From assembly GCF_003710915.1 (NCBI RefSeq), contig NZ_RHHR01000003.1:168695-232694 (forward strand): 64,000 bases of DNA, in the 5' to 3' direction. This document shows, piece after piece, positions 37,052 to 46,884 of the stretch. A program made the translations under genes and the position numbers. The notes under the pieces were generated by a model. The model was given only the letters and a program-made list of their open reading frames with translations, did no database searches and had not been told where the DNA came from. The DNA is from Brevibacillus invocatus (lineage in GTDB: Bacteria; Bacillota; Bacilli; Brevibacillales; Brevibacillaceae). The stretch's first letter is position 1; every line of letters begins with the position of its first letter.

Positions 37052-38080
37052 TCACAGAATCAGCATGGCATCTCCAAAGCTGAAGAAACGGTATTCCTCT
37101 TTCACAGCCGTATTATAGGCATGCAGGATGTGTTCTTTTCCGGCTAGTGCGCTCACCAGCATGACCAGCGTTGACTTGGGCAGATGAAAGTTGGTGAGCA
37201 TCCCGTCGATGATCGAAAACGTATAACCCGGGTAGATGAAGATGTCTGTCCAGCCACTCGTTGCAGCAAGCCTTCCGCCGTGGTCCCTTCCCACTGTTTC
37301 CAGCGTACGGCAGGAGGTAGTCCCGACAGCGATCACCCTTCTTCCCTCAGTCTTGGCAGCATTCACAAGATCAGCTGTCTCCTGTGAAATCTCGTAGTAT
37401 TCTGCATGCATAACATGCTCCTCTACCGTATCGGCAGCCACTGGACGAAAGGTGCCCAAGCCTACATGCAAGGTGATCGTAGCGAGATGCACACCTTTGG
37501 CGGCGATCTGCTCTAAATACTCTTTTGTAAAATGAAGACCGGCTGTAGGGGCTGCCGCTGAACCGCGTTCCCTCGCATAAACCGTCTGATAGCGCTCCTG
37601 ATCCTCCAACTGAGCATGGATGTATGGCGGGAGCGGCATGGAGCCCAGTTGCTCCAGTATCTCATAAAATATGCCTTCGTAGGAGAAACGGACAATCCTC
37701 CCCCCTGTCTCAGTTATTTCTTCACAGACACAACGAAGCAGTCCGTTGCCAAATGTCACGATGGTTCCTGGCTTCATCCGTTTACCTGGCTTTACGAGGG
37801 TTTCCCATCGGTCGTCACCCAGTGATTTGAGCAAAAGCACCTCGATCTTCGCCCCGGTTTCCGCTTTTTCACCGATCAGCCGCGCAGGCAGTACACGACT
37901 GTCGTTGAGAACCAGCACATCTCCGGGAACCAGATGGTCAATCAAATTCGTAAAGCGTTGATGCTGAATCTCTCCTGTCTCCTTGTTCAGCACCAGCAGC
38001 CTGGAGGAAGTCCGATCCTCCAAAGGATGCTGGGCGATCAGATGTTCGGGTAGCTCGAAATCAAATTGTTGCACGTCCAC
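37052..38080 (-). CDS. queA: S-adenosylmethionine:tRNA ribosyltransferase-isomerase
   Basis: 342 residues. [18 protein letters not shown] start, [39 protein letters not shown] and [15 protein letters not shown] near the C-terminus are the QueA signatures. Makes epoxyqueuosine in tRNA from preQ1 using SAM. GTG at 38080 after AGGAG. Upstream of tgt on the same strand. Confidence 0.97.
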   Translation of the reverse strand: MDVQQFDFELPEHLIAQHPLEDRTSSRLLVLNKETGEIQHQRFTNLIDHLVPGDVLVLNDSRVLPARLIGEKAETGAKIEVLLLKSLGDDRWETLVKPGKRMKPGTIVTFGNGLLRCVCEEITETGGRIVRFSYEGIFYEILEQLGSMPLPPYIHAQLEDQERYQTVYARERGSAAAPTAGLHFTKEYLEQIAAKGVHLATITLHVGLGTFRPVAADTVEEHVMHAEYYEISQETADLVNAAKTEGRRVIAVGTTSCRTLETVGRDHGGRLAATSGWTDIFIYPGYTFSIIDGMLTNFHLPKSTLVMLVSALAGKEHILHAYNTAVKEEYRFFSFGDAMLIL

Positions 38081-38104
38081 AAGTCGTTGCTCCTTTATTC
38101 CAGA

Positions 38105-40198
38105 TCATGGGCGCTCGATCGCCACATCTTGATAGTAGTGTTGCAGAATTTCTTCGTAGTCATACCCACTTTCTGCCATAGCCTTGGCTCCGTACTGGGA
38201 AACGCCAAGACCGTGACCAAAGCCGGTTCCTCGGAACAGATAGAGCGGTGATTTACTGACTGTTCGCCATTCTCCATTGCCCGTATAAAGCAGGAACTGG
38301 TCATTATAGCCATTTGCCGATTGGGAGTAATAGTCATTCACACCCACGGCCTGGACATTGCCTGCTCCAGCCTGGTATCGCACCTGCTTGCCATTGGCGC
38401 CGAGAATGACGATGCTCCCCATCTGTTCCACATCGAATTTGGTGCTGCGCAGCGTGCTTCCTCCTTGCTGGAAGATAGAACGATGGGAGTCAGGTGAAGA
38501 GACGACAATGGTCTGCCCGTTGGCCTCCATCTCGATCACACGTCCCGACGGCCCTCTCTCCGTCACTTCTAAGGACTGAATCGCCCCAGGTATACGCGGA
38601 GCCTTGTTTTTATCCTGGCTCGTATTGATCATTCCAGCAACTTCTTCTGCGGTATAAGGACCTCTCGTCCAGGAGTAAGCATTTTCCTCGGCTTCTTCTG
38701 CCAGAATCGTGATCGCAGCGCCGTAGGGAAGCGTGGACAGCACGCGGTGAAAGGCTGTACTTGGGCCAGAGCGCAAATTCGTATTGTCCGTTGAAACAAT
38801 CGCTTCTCTAAGCCCCATCTCGTTGGTAAAGCCGGTTTCCTGCACCAGGTCACTCCGCACATAACCCAGCTTTCCATCGGCAAGCGACACCTGATACCAA
38901 CGGTTTGCTTGCACCATTGGGCCATAATCCTCGCTCTCCACAGGTCTCAGATAGGGAACCGAATTCCCCCAAACCTCACGTCCATCTGCCGTCATGCCAC
39001 CCGCGTTGGAGTAGTACAAGGATTCCACTACTTTTCCACGGTAGGTAATGACTTCACCCTTGGTATCGTCAACTGCCTCCCGAATGTCTGCTGATTCTTT
39101 TCCATAGCCGTAATAAGCTTGCTCATATACGGTGTCTGACAGATTCGCGATACCGTACTTGTTGCCTAAGCTTACTGCTCTGGTTCGAGCCAGGACTGCC
39201 TGGGCCTTCAACGCCTCCAAAGGCCAGCCTGGTGCCATCTCGGAGCCCACAACTCCATATAGGTACTCCTCCATTGACAATTCGTTGACCAAAGTCAGAA
39301 AGCCTTTGTAGGAGGACAGCTCCATTTTGCCGCGATACGTACGCTGGTCACGTTCAACAACCCCCAACACCTCCACCCCGCGAGATCGCTTGGGCTCGGC
39401 AATCAGTTTGGATGTTGGAGAAAAGACGAGCTTGCTGATCGTGTCTCGAGCAGATCCGTACGCATCCTGTTTGAAAATAACGTAAGAAGAGGCATTTGCT
39501 TGCTGATAGGAAAAGCCGGGAATATCTGAAGAAACTTTTCTTTTCAGAGCTTGCAGGGCTTCGTTGCTCACCTCGTCCCCCACCCAGAGGGAATATTCTT
39601 CTCTTCCTCCGTCTTGAATGAGGACCGGATAGGCAGCGTAACCCGCATCCTCAAAGGTTTGCTTCCAATTCTCTGCCTCACGCAAGCTGCGGTATTTTCC
39701 CGCCTCCAATCGCAGAGGTCCTTTTATGACAGGCCTTTGCCCCGTCGCCTGGGCCACAGTTTGGGCTTGATTAGAAGCCGCCTGATAGGTACCAAAAGTA
39801 CCGCTGACCACCTGATAGGTCGGCTGACCATTTCGATTCACCTTTTGAATGGTCCCTTCGTATTTGCGCTGGCTCAATTGCTGAGCCACTCGCTGCGCAT
39901 GATTCCAATCCGCTGTCTCCGTAACGATCAAATGAAGTTGATCCAGCCGAAAGCGTACCGCATCCCCATCCATATCCGGCAGCTTCTCGCTTCCCTCCTG
40001 GCTGGAGATGGTCACATCCATTCCGCTTTCAGAGGTCAGCGTTATTGAAGGAACTACTCCCCTGTAGCCTGTTCCCGCATCAACGAACAGCGCTACACGT
40101 ATATCTTTACTCTTTGCTTCCACAGGCATCTGTCCACCGAGAAGCATGGTTGTGATCAGGCCAGCGGTAAGGACTTTCCCCATCCACTTCTTCCACAT
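38105..40198 (-). CDS. large secreted SpoIID/LytB-type amidase-enhancer protein with SPOR-like and SH3b parts
   Basis: About 697 residues. Signal sequence VLTAGLITTMLLGGQMPVEA. Then SPOR-like repeats (ADWNHAQRVAQQL; YQVVSGTFGTYQAASNQAQ; REAENWKQTFEDAGYAAYP). SpoIID core: SYKGFLTLVNELSMEEYLYG, VVGSEMAPGWPLEALKAQAV, ESLYYSNAGG and the terminal GTGFGHGLGVSQYGAKAMAE. An SH3b unit (NLRSGPSTAFHRV) sits inside the SpoIID domain. SpoIID proteins are lytic transglycosylases or amidase enhancers. The frame opens at 40327; the ATG at 40198 (MWKKWMGKV) after AGGACGAGGGA gives the signal peptide. Distinct from the classical SpoIID of engulfment by size. Confidence 0.88.
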   Translation of the reverse strand: MWKKWMGKVLTAGLITTMLLGGQMPVEAKSKDIRVALFVDAGTGYRGVVPSITLTSESGMDVTISSQEGSEKLPDMDGDAVRFRLDQLHLIVTETADWNHAQRVAQQLSQRKYEGTIQKVNRNGQPTYQVVSGTFGTYQAASNQAQTVAQATGQRPVIKGPLRLEAGKYRSLREAENWKQTFEDAGYAAYPVLIQDGGREEYSLWVGDEVSNEALQALKRKVSSDIPGFSYQQANASSYVIFKQDAYGSARDTISKLVFSPTSKLIAEPKRSRGVEVLGVVERDQRTYRGKMELSSYKGFLTLVNELSMEEYLYGVVGSEMAPGWPLEALKAQAVLARTRAVSLGNKYGIANLSDTVYEQAYYGYGKESADIREAVDDTKGEVITYRGKVVESLYYSNAGGMTADGREVWGNSVPYLRPVESEDYGPMVQANRWYQVSLADGKLGYVRSDLVQETGFTNEMGLREAIVSTDNTNLRSGPSTAFHRVLSTLPYGAAITILAEEAEENAYSWTRGPYTAEEVAGMINTSQDKNKAPRIPGAIQSLEVTERGPSGRVIEMEANGQTIVVSSPDSHRSIFQQGGSTLRSTKFDVEQMGSIVILGANGKQVRYQAGAGNVQAVGVNDYYSQSANGYNDQFLLYTGNGEWRTVSKSPLYLFRGTGFGHGLGVSQYGAKAMAESGYDYEEILQHYYQDVAIERP

Positions 40199-40330
40199 GT
40201 CGTCCCTCGTCCTTCCTTTCACCTGGTTTCGTCGAAATTTGGCGTTAACTACCAAGTTTTTCGACATGCGGAGGTGTTTTCCTGCCCTCCATTGGTGATT
40301 TTCAAGGGACGCTGAGGGTTCTTCCAAATA

Positions 40331-40362
40331 AAAAAACCATTGAGTGCTCCCAATGGTTTTTT
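40331..40362. terminator. terminator after the DUF2905 gene
   Basis: AAAAAACCATTG and CAATGGTTTTTT pair around an 8-base loop, a perfect 12-bp stem with T tracts on both strands. On the minus strand it ends the ruvCAB-DUF2905 transcript. Confidence 0.85.
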
Positions 40363-40378
40363 CTGTAAATGCGATTGC

Positions 40379-40597
40379 CTATTTGAACAGTCTAAACAGA
40401 TACATGCCAAGTGACAGGACAATGCTAATGACAATACAGGTGACAATCGGAAAATAGAACCTTACGTTCTCCTTTTCTACCACGATGTCCCCTGGCAGAC
40501 GACCCAGCGGTAAAAAACGCCCTCCCACTTGCCAAAGCAAACCAATCACGATCAGAACGGCACCGCCGATAATCAAAAGCTTGGCTATCGGATTCAT
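40379..40597 (-). CDS. DUF2905 small membrane protein
   Basis: 72-residue-class protein: [37 protein letters not shown], then [20 protein letters not shown], the exact DUF2905 pattern of two helices round an RLPGDI loop. Function unknown. The frame is open to 40699 inside ruvB; the ATG at 40597 overlaps the ruvB stop (ATGA), a standard translational-coupling arrangement. Often linked to ruvB in Firmicutes. Confidence 0.9.
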   Translation of the reverse strand: MNPIAKLLIIGGAVLIVIGLLWQVGGRFLPLGRLPGDIVVEKENVRFYFPIVTCIVISIVLSLGMYLFRLFK

Positions 40598-41592
40598 GCT
40601 TTCATCTCCCGACCAAAGTGTTGATACGCGCTTGGCGTCAGAATACGTCCACGCGGCGTGCGCTGCATAAAGCCGATCTGCATCAGATAAGGCTCGCACA
40701 CATCCTCAATCGTCTGAGATTCTTCCCCAATGGTAGCCGCGATGGTGTCCAGCCCGACCGGCCCTCCGTCAAAACGTTCCATAATCGCCAATAACAGCTT
40801 GTGATCGATATGATCCAGCCCACACGCATCTACCTGTAGTCTTTCCAAAGCTTCCTTTGCGATTTCCGTCGTGATGACACCTTCTCCTCTCACCTGCGCA
40901 AAATCGCGCACACGCTTGAGCAGGCGATTGGAAACACGCGGGGTTCCTCTGGATCTTTTGGCGATTTCCTCAGATCCCCCTTCGCGAATTTCCACCTGCA
41001 GGATATCTGCCGCACGCGACACGATAAAGGAAAGCTCCGGCACCGTATAAAACTCCAATCGATTGACGACGCCAAATCGATCTCGAAGCGGTGCAGACAG
41101 CATCCCTGCCCGGGTCGTTGCCCCCACCAGCGTAAAAGGCGGCAAATCCAGTCGGACACTGCGTGCACTCGGCCCCTTGCCAATGATGATGTCCAGCGCA
41201 AAATCCTCCATCGCTGGATAGAGTACTTCTTCTACACTGCGGTTGAGCCTGTGAATCTCATCGATAAACAGAACGTCCCCTTCTTGCAGATTGGTCAGGA
41301 TGGCTGCCAGATCTCCTGGCCTTTCGATAGCTGGTCCCGACGTGGTGCGGATGTTGGCGCCCATTTCGTTGGCGATGATTTGCGACAGCGTGGTTTTTCC
41401 CAGTCCTGGTGGCCCGTACAACAGCACGTGATCCAACGACTCTTTGCGCATTTTGGCCGCTTCAATAAAGATCTTCAGGTTTTCCTTTACCTGCTGCTGA
41501 CCGATATACTCATTTAGATAACGCGGACGAAGGCTCAGCTCCGCCGCATCCTCTTCCCAGTTCATATGCGTCGTAATGATCCGCTCATCCAT
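40594..41592 (-). CDS. ruvB: Holliday junction branch migration ATPase RuvB
   Basis: 332 residues. [19 protein letters not shown], Walker [16 protein letters not shown], Walker [15 protein letters not shown], sensor 1 [11 protein letters not shown] with arginine finger in APLRDRFG, and the winged helix [15 protein letters not shown]. Hexameric motor for junction migration with RuvA. ATG at 41592 after GGGGG. Five bases downstream of ruvA. Confidence 0.98.
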   Translation of the reverse strand: MDERIITTHMNWEEDAAELSLRPRYLNEYIGQQQVKENLKIFIEAAKMRKESLDHVLLYGPPGLGKTTLSQIIANEMGANIRTTSGPAIERPGDLAAILTNLQEGDVLFIDEIHRLNRSVEEVLYPAMEDFALDIIIGKGPSARSVRLDLPPFTLVGATTRAGMLSAPLRDRFGVVNRLEFYTVPELSFIVSRAADILQVEIREGGSEEIAKRSRGTPRVSNRLLKRVRDFAQVRGEGVITTEIAKEALERLQVDACGLDHIDHKLLLAIMERFDGGPVGLDTIAATIGEESQTIEDVCEPYLMQIGFMQRTPRGRILTPSAYQHFGREMKA

Positions 41593-41596
41593 GATT

Positions 41597-42214
41597 CTAC
41601 CCCCTCATGAGCAAAGCCAGCCCTTGCTTGATGAGCGACTCTACGCCATCGCCACCCTTTGCTTTTTCAGATAGCGCGTTTCTTATTTTTTGCAGCTCTG
41701 TGTCTGAATAGCCGAGAGAAGTCAGCGCATCGAGCGCTTCGTTCAGTGCCGACACTGCCTTTTCCCCTTGCGCCAGCTCTCCAGCTGCAACGTCTAAGAA
41801 CGCGGAAGGTGTATAGCCTACTAACTTGTCCTTCAGATCCAAGATCATGCGCTGTGCCGTCTTTTTGCCGATACCCGGAAACTTCGTTAAATAGGTGACG
41901 TTTTCTTGTTGAACTGCCATGACGATTTGCTCTGGGGTCGCTGCCGCTAGGATGGCCAGTGCGCCTTTTGGACCAATCCCGGTGACGTCAAGCAGCTTGC
42001 GAAACAAGTCACGTTCGTCACGGCTGGCAAAGCCGTAGAGCAGGATAGCGTCTTCCCGAACATGATGATGGGTATGAAGCCGAGTCCTGCTCCCTTCGAA
42101 ACGAACAAATTGATAAGGATTGGGACAGAAGATCCGATAACCAATCCCGTTTGCCTCCACCACTATGTATTCTGAATCCAGATAGCACAACGTGCCTTCT
42201 ACGAAATCAATCAT
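41597..42214 (-). CDS. ruvA: Holliday junction branch migration protein RuvA
   Basis: 205 residues. OB domain [20 protein letters not shown], two helix-hairpin-helix motifs ([37 protein letters not shown]) and a C-terminal RuvB-binding domain ([15 protein letters not shown]). ATG overlaps the ruvC stop (ATGA at 42211-42214). Confidence 0.98.
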   Translation of the reverse strand: MIDFVEGTLCYLDSEYIVVEANGIGYRIFCPNPYQFVRFEGSRTRLHTHHHVREDAILLYGFASRDERDLFRKLLDVTGIGPKGALAILAAATPEQIVMAVQQENVTYLTKFPGIGKKTAQRMILDLKDKLVGYTPSAFLDVAAGELAQGEKAVSALNEALDALTSLGYSDTELQKIRNALSEKAKGGDGVESLIKQGLALLMRG

Positions 42215-42711
42215 CGGCGAACCCCTTCCGAAATCGAAATGAAAGCGCGGAATTGTGCATGGGTAATGGCAATTCCCAATGCGTCCGCTACATCGTCAGG
42301 CTTTGGCACTTCCTTGAGCCGAAGCAAGAGCTTGGTCATTTCCTGTATCTGTTTTTTCTCTGCTCCACCGTAGCCGGTCACTGCTTGCTTGACTTGCATG
42401 GGGGTATATTCATAGACAGGCACTCCCGCCATCTCGGAGGCAAGCAAAATGACACCTCTCGCCTGGCCGACTGTAAAAGCTGTCGTCACATTTTTATTAA
42501 AGAATAGCTTTTCCACAGACACTTCATCCGGACGGTACGTCTCGAGCAGACTTTGCATCGCCTCGAAGATCTGTTTCAGTCGAAGCGGCACAGGCAATCC
42601 TGCCTCCGTCTGGATACTGCCATATTGCACGGGGCGAAGCTGGCTTCCCTCTTTATCCACCACGCCAAAGCCGACAATGGCAATCCCCGGGTCAATTCCT
42701 AAAATACGCAT
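42211..42711 (-). CDS. ruvC: crossover junction endodeoxyribonuclease RuvC
   Basis: 166 residues. RNase H-fold nuclease with the acidic catalytic residues in ILGIDPGIAIVGFG (Asp), VSVEKLFFNKNVTTAF (Glu) and PDDVADALGIAI (Asp pair). Resolves Holliday junctions moved by RuvAB. The frame runs to 42819, but the ATG at 42711 (MRILGIDPG) is the family start. B. subtilis lacks ruvC and uses RecU, so this full ruvCAB set marks a different lineage. Confidence 0.97.
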   Translation of the reverse strand: MRILGIDPGIAIVGFGVVDKEGSQLRPVQYGSIQTEAGLPVPLRLKQIFEAMQSLLETYRPDEVSVEKLFFNKNVTTAFTVGQARGVILLASEMAGVPVYEYTPMQVKQAVTGYGGAEKKQIQEMTKLLLRLKEVPKPDDVADALGIAITHAQFRAFISISEGVRR

Positions 42712-42835
42712 AGCCCACTCTCCAACGTGCAAAAGATGCAAAGATTCTTTATCTACTGTATCACAAAGCACTGCAAAAGCGAACGTGTATTTCCATAAGA
42801 TATCCACGGGTCTCCACATCCAGGATGTAGGAGGA

Positions 42836-42870
42836 AAAAGAAAACCCCGCTCCTCGTAAAGAGCGGGTTG
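42836..42870 (-). terminator. terminator after the 63-residue orphan
   Basis: Minus strand: CCCGCTC and GAGCGGG(G) pair around an 8-base loop, followed by TTTTCTTTTTCC. It lies just after the stop at 42882. Confidence 0.85.
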
Positions 42871-42881
42871 TACGGCGTCAC

Positions 42882-43073
42882 CTAGTGTTTGTTCATTCCA
42901 AGCTGATCAGCCTCATCATGCAGCATGTGTGCATAATCGTCCACATTGTCTCGCATCTCATCGCGAATCAGGTTGATTCGGCGATAATCAAGCTTGTTGT
43001 GACCTTGGTTGAGCTGGACGTACAAACGCTGGTGGAACTGGTCCTTGTAGCTTCCTCTCGGCATTGAACCCAT
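42882..43073 (-). CDS. 63-residue hydrophilic orphan protein
   Basis: Begins MGSMPRGSYKDQFHQRLYVQ and ends DEADQLGMNKH; charged, with tyrosine and histidine, no membrane segment, no cysteine. AGGAGGGTACTTTTCGC precedes the ATG at 43073. The frame is open to 43349, but upstream residues look random. A terminator follows. It lies between ruvC and a divergent secreted-protein gene. No family recognised; codon and start signals support a real gene. Confidence 0.72.
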   Translation of the reverse strand: MGSMPRGSYKDQFHQRLYVQLNQGHNKLDYRRINLIRDEMRDNVDDYAHMLHDEADQLGMNKH

Positions 43074-43203
43074 GCGAAAAGTACCCTCCTTAGACCGCCG
43101 TATGAAATCAGTATGGCGTAACCCGCATTCGCTTATGTTGGCAAGATTTGCAGCTATTCGCCTACTATAATCAGCGCAGACTACGGAGTGGAGGTGATGC
43201 CCG

Positions 43204-44061
43204 TTGCGTATCGTGGCACGAGTACTTCTCTTGCTCTGTATGTTTCTTTGGGTGTTGCCGGTTGCACCCATCGCGAAGGCTAACTCGGTACTGGATGTCA
43301 CCATCACCATTTTCGTATCGCCCCAGTCTTCCTTTTTATCGAGGATCACTTTTCATGCGGACAAGACTTTTACAAAGCAGGTTTTACGCGCCAGGCCTGT
43401 GAAGACTGCCTTTCATCCACACTGGATTCGCGCCTCAATGACCATGCACCATCGTACTTATCTATACGATCATGATGGACGGTTGTTTGATGCCGAGCGA
43501 AAAACCATGCTCATCATCCCGGATCAGGTCAAGCACCAGATCGAGCAGTACGTTCAAATCGTAGAACAAGCTCACTTTGGAAATCCCCTGTCGTGGGAAC
43601 AGGTAAAGAAATCGTTTCAGCGGATGGGCTTTGCAAAGTCATCGACCTCGAAACCGGTCAGCGGTTTCATTAGGGCAGGCAGTCGCCATGCCGATGTTCA
43701 GCCCCTGACCCGCAACGATACGATGATCCTGAAAGCATCCGGCCACCTGCCGCAGACCCTGGCACGAGCGGAGCCTGAAGAACTCGTCGGATATTTTCTT
43801 ACCTCACTGAACGAGCATGATGAGCACACGCTTCGGATGACGACTTCTGGTGAAGCGTCTCTGCCCGAAGCTCTCCTCTACGTGAAATCGATCAAGCGTC
43901 CGAAGGAAATCGCGCCTGCTGCGGCAGAAGGCCTTTCTTTCGTCGCCATTTCAGTTCCTGTTGATTACGTAGCGCAATCCGGTCGAGATAAATCAGGTCA
44001 TTGGCTCTTTCTCCTGCACCGTCGGGCACCTTGGGAACGTTGGCAAATCGTTCATGTCTGA
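43204..44061 (+). CDS. secreted protein of unknown function
   Basis: 285 residues with a signal peptide (IVARVLLLLCMFLWVLPVAPIAKA) and probable cleavage after AKA. The mature part has an immunoglobulin-like beta opening (VLDVTITIFVSPQSSF) and ends LFLLHRRAPWERWQIVHV; a DUF4829- or lumazine-like fold is conceivable from the phrase TSLNEHDEHTLRMTTSG, but no family is assigned. Start is TTG at 43204 after GGAGGTGATGCCCG. Neighbours are the 63-residue orphan (divergent) and bofC (convergent). Possibly sporulation-linked by context only. Confidence 0.7.
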   Translation: MRIVARVLLLLCMFLWVLPVAPIAKANSVLDVTITIFVSPQSSFLSRITFHADKTFTKQVLRARPVKTAFHPHWIRASMTMHHRTYLYDHDGRLFDAERKTMLIIPDQVKHQIEQYVQIVEQAHFGNPLSWEQVKKSFQRMGFAKSSTSKPVSGFIRAGSRHADVQPLTRNDTMILKASGHLPQTLARAEPEELVGYFLTSLNEHDEHTLRMTTSGEASLPEALLYVKSIKRPKEIAPAAAEGLSFVAISVPVDYVAQSGRDKSGHWLFLLHRRAPWERWQIVHV

Positions 44062-44089
44062 AATGGAATAACCCTGTATCAACACAAAC

Positions 44090-44122
44090 CAAAAAGGCTG
44101 TCCAGCCTGGGCAGCCCTTTTT
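44090..44122. terminator. bidirectional terminator between the secreted protein and bofC
   Basis: AAAAAGGCTGTCC and GGGCAGCCCTTTTT pair with one mismatch around AGCCT, giving T tracts on both strands. Confidence 0.8.
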
Positions 44123-44726
44123 ATTCTTCTTCACTTAGCTGAAATTCTCCATACGTAGACAAAACGCTGTTGTATTCCGCCAGATCTCGGATGCGAATAC
44201 CTCGCTTCAGATTGTCGACCTCTTCCTTCGATAAGCTTGCCTCCATTTTTGCCGTGTTGATTCGATAGAAGGCTTGGACCACTTCTTGCTCCTTGGGAAG
44301 ACCGTGGAACAAAGTCAGCATTCCGTCTTCATTGATCCCAAAGTGACCGTTTTCCTTGCATGCGGGCGACAGATCATGCTCCCGTTTTAACAGGATCAAT
44401 TTTGACGCATCAGCCGAAACGATTTCCCAGCCCTTGTAATCAACCATTACATCCGGCAGCCGATCCAAAGAGACGGGTTTATGTTCCTCATCCCTTACTC
44501 CACACAAATACGTGCGTGTGAGGACCAATCCGTACGATTTACTCATGGCTATGGCGGATTTGTCCGCCTGACCTGACAGCAGCTGCGCGATCCCTGTTGT
44601 TTTATTTGTACCAGGTTGCACCATAAGGACAATACCCACGATTAACCCTGTGACCAAAGCGGCGGCCCAGGACGCATATACCATCCATTTTCTCTTCATA
44701 TGACGATGAACCCCTTCACTAGACAT
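44121..44726 (-). CDS. bofC: BofC, bypass-of-forespore control protein
   Basis: 201 residues (about 192 from the internal ATG MKRKWMVYA). N-terminal anchor WMVYASWAAALVTGLIVGIV, then the BofC pattern LVLTRTYLCGVRDEEHKPV, and the C-terminal domain GHFGINEDGMLTLFHGLPKE with VVQAFYRINTAKMEA and LKRGIRI. In B. subtilis BofC in the forespore intermembrane space restrains SpoIVB signalling to SpoIVF, coupling it to sigma-K activation. SpoIVFA/B genes are in this same window (62131-63739). Confidence 0.9.
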   Translation of the reverse strand: MSSEGVHRHMKRKWMVYASWAAALVTGLIVGIVLMVQPGTNKTTGIAQLLSGQADKSAIAMSKSYGLVLTRTYLCGVRDEEHKPVSLDRLPDVMVDYKGWEIVSADASKLILLKREHDLSPACKENGHFGINEDGMLTLFHGLPKEQEVVQAFYRINTAKMEASLSKEEVDNLKRGIRIRDLAEYNSVLSTYGEFQLSEEE

Positions 44727-44887
44727 TTTTCCTAGTTTTGCCAGCGAAAAGGGCTTACATACCTATTTTCCATTCAAAATTCTCATATTTACGACAAATC
44801 AATAATGAAAATCTACCAATCTTGGATTTCTGATGGTAAACTATTTTTGAATGAAATATTTGTTAATTTGGAGGTATTCAAAAAGAA

Positions 44888-46876
44888 ATGAAGAAGCCAA
44901 GCAGAAAATCACTGGCAAGCTTTTTGCTCAGTACGACGTTGGTTGTCAGCGCTCTCGCCTTTCCTCTCACTCCGGTAAGTGCAGAAACGAGCTCTACCCT
45001 CAAACTCCGTCTGTTGCAAACAACAGATATCCACACCAACATCGTCAACTACGATTACTATCAAGATAAAGCAACCGATGAGTTTGGTCTGGCAAAAACG
45101 GCTACATTGATCAAGAAAGCTCGTGAGGAAGCAAAAAACAGCGTTTTGATCGATAACGGCGACCTGATCCAAGGGAACCCGCTCGGCGATTATGTAGCAA
45201 AGATTGACCCGTTGAAAGACGGAGAAGTCCACCCTGTCTACAAAGCCATGAACCTGCTTGGCTACGACGCTGGGAACATCGGTAACCACGAGTTCAACTT
45301 CGGTCTGGAGCATCTGGAGCGCAGTCTGGCTGGTGCAGAATTCCCGTACGTCAACTCCAATGTGTACATTGACGACAAGGACGGCAATCCCGACAACGAC
45401 AAAAACAAGTATACGCCTTATTTGATTCTCGACCGTACCTTTAAAGACGAGAGCGGCAAAGATGTTCAACTGAAGGTCGGCGTGATCGGCTTCGTACCTC
45501 CAAAAATCATGCAATGGGACAAAGCGAATCTGGAAGGCCACGTCATTGCCAAAGATATGGTGGAGACAGCCAAGAAGTTTGTTCCTGAGATGAAGGAAAA
45601 GGGTGCTGACATCATCATCGCTGTTCCTCACTCCGGTATCGGCCCAGTAGAATCTGGTCTGGATAACGAAAACGCTACTTACCAATTGAGTAAAGTGGAA
45701 GGCATTGACGCGCTCTTGTTCGGCCATTCCCACTCTGTATTCCCAGGACCTGGCTACGAGGGAATCGAAGGTGTCGACGGCGAAAAAGGTACGATCAACG
45801 GAAAGCCTGCTGTTATGCCTGGCTACTGGGGTAACCACCTGGGTGTCATTGACTTGACGCTGAAGCAAGAAAACGGCAAATGGACTGTAGCAGAATCTGC
45901 AACTTCCAATCTGCCGATCTACGATAAAGCCAACAAAGCTTCTCTTGCAGATGCCGACCAATCCCTGGTTGATGCTGTGAAGGAAGATCACGATCATACG
46001 GTTGAATGGGTACGCTCCGCAGTAGGTACCACCACTTCTCCAATCTACAGCTTCTTTGCACTGGTACAGGACGATCCATCTATCCAGATCGTGACCAACG
46101 CACAAAAATGGTATGTAGAAAACAATATCAAAGGTACCGAGTATGATGGAATTCCTGTCCTCTCTGCCGGTGCACCATTCAAAGCAGGCGGTCGTAATGG
46201 TTCCAGCTATTACACCAACATCCCTGCTGGTACCATTGCCATCAAAAACGTATCCGACCTGTACATCTACCCCAATACTGTCAATGCTGTATTGGTAAAA
46301 GGTTCTGATGTAAAAGAGTGGCTCGAGCGCTCTGCTGGTCAGTTCAACCAAATTGATGCGAGTAAAACCGAGGAACAACCTTTGATCAACGAAGCGTTCC
46401 CTACTTACAACTACGACGTGATCGACGGTGTAACGTATCAAATCGACGTTACCCAGCCTTCCCGTTATGCAATCGATGGCAAACTGGCTAACGCTGACTC
46501 TCATCGTATTCAAAACCTGAGCTTCAACGGCAAACCAATCAATCCAGAGGACAAGTTCATCGTCGTGACCAATAACTACCGTGCAAGCGGCGGCGGCAGC
46601 TTCCCTGGCCTGGATGGTTCCAACATCATCATCAACTCTCCGGATGAAAATCGCCAAGTAGTGATCAATTACATTCTGAGTGAAAAAACCATCAATCCGG
46701 CTGCTGACGAAAACTGGTCTTTTGCGCCGATCACAGGCAATGTAAACCTGACATTCACTACTTCGCCTGATGCAAAACCATTCGCTGACAAAATGCCAAA
46801 CCTGAAATTCATCGCTGCACAGGAAGATGGCTTTGCAAAATACTCCATCGATCTTTCCAAGCCAGCCTCCAAATAA
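44888..46876 (+). CDS. secreted 5'-nucleotidase / 2',3'-cyclic phosphodiesterase family enzyme
   Basis: 662 residues. Signal peptide LASFLLSTTLVVSALAFPLTPVSA. Metallophosphoesterase domain with all metal motifs: LLQTTDIHTNI, DNGDLIQGNPLGDY, GNIGNHEFNFG, VPHSGIGPVE, LFGHSHSVFPG. C-terminal 5_nucleotid_C domain from about residue 390 to 640 with YPNTVNAVLVKGSDVKEWLE and the substrate-site NNYRASGGGSFPG. Such proteins (YfkN/UshA/CpdB) hydrolyse nucleotides outside the cell for phosphate or nucleoside salvage. No cell-wall anchor motif, so probably released. ATG at 44888 after GGAGG at a rather long distance. A terminator follows. Confidence 0.95.
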   Translation: MKKPSRKSLASFLLSTTLVVSALAFPLTPVSAETSSTLKLRLLQTTDIHTNIVNYDYYQDKATDEFGLAKTATLIKKAREEAKNSVLIDNGDLIQGNPLGDYVAKIDPLKDGEVHPVYKAMNLLGYDAGNIGNHEFNFGLEHLERSLAGAEFPYVNSNVYIDDKDGNPDNDKNKYTPYLILDRTFKDESGKDVQLKVGVIGFVPPKIMQWDKANLEGHVIAKDMVETAKKFVPEMKEKGADIIIAVPHSGIGPVESGLDNENATYQLSKVEGIDALLFGHSHSVFPGPGYEGIEGVDGEKGTINGKPAVMPGYWGNHLGVIDLTLKQENGKWTVAESATSNLPIYDKANKASLADADQSLVDAVKEDHDHTVEWVRSAVGTTTSPIYSFFALVQDDPSIQIVTNAQKWYVENNIKGTEYDGIPVLSAGAPFKAGGRNGSSYYTNIPAGTIAIKNVSDLYIYPNTVNAVLVKGSDVKEWLERSAGQFNQIDASKTEEQPLINEAFPTYNYDVIDGVTYQIDVTQPSRYAIDGKLANADSHRIQNLSFNGKPINPEDKFIVVTNNYRASGGGSFPGLDGSNIIINSPDENRQVVINYILSEKTINPAADENWSFAPITGNVNLTFTTSPDAKPFADKMPNLKFIAAQEDGFAKYSIDLSKPASK

Positions 46877-46884
46877 GCAAAACA

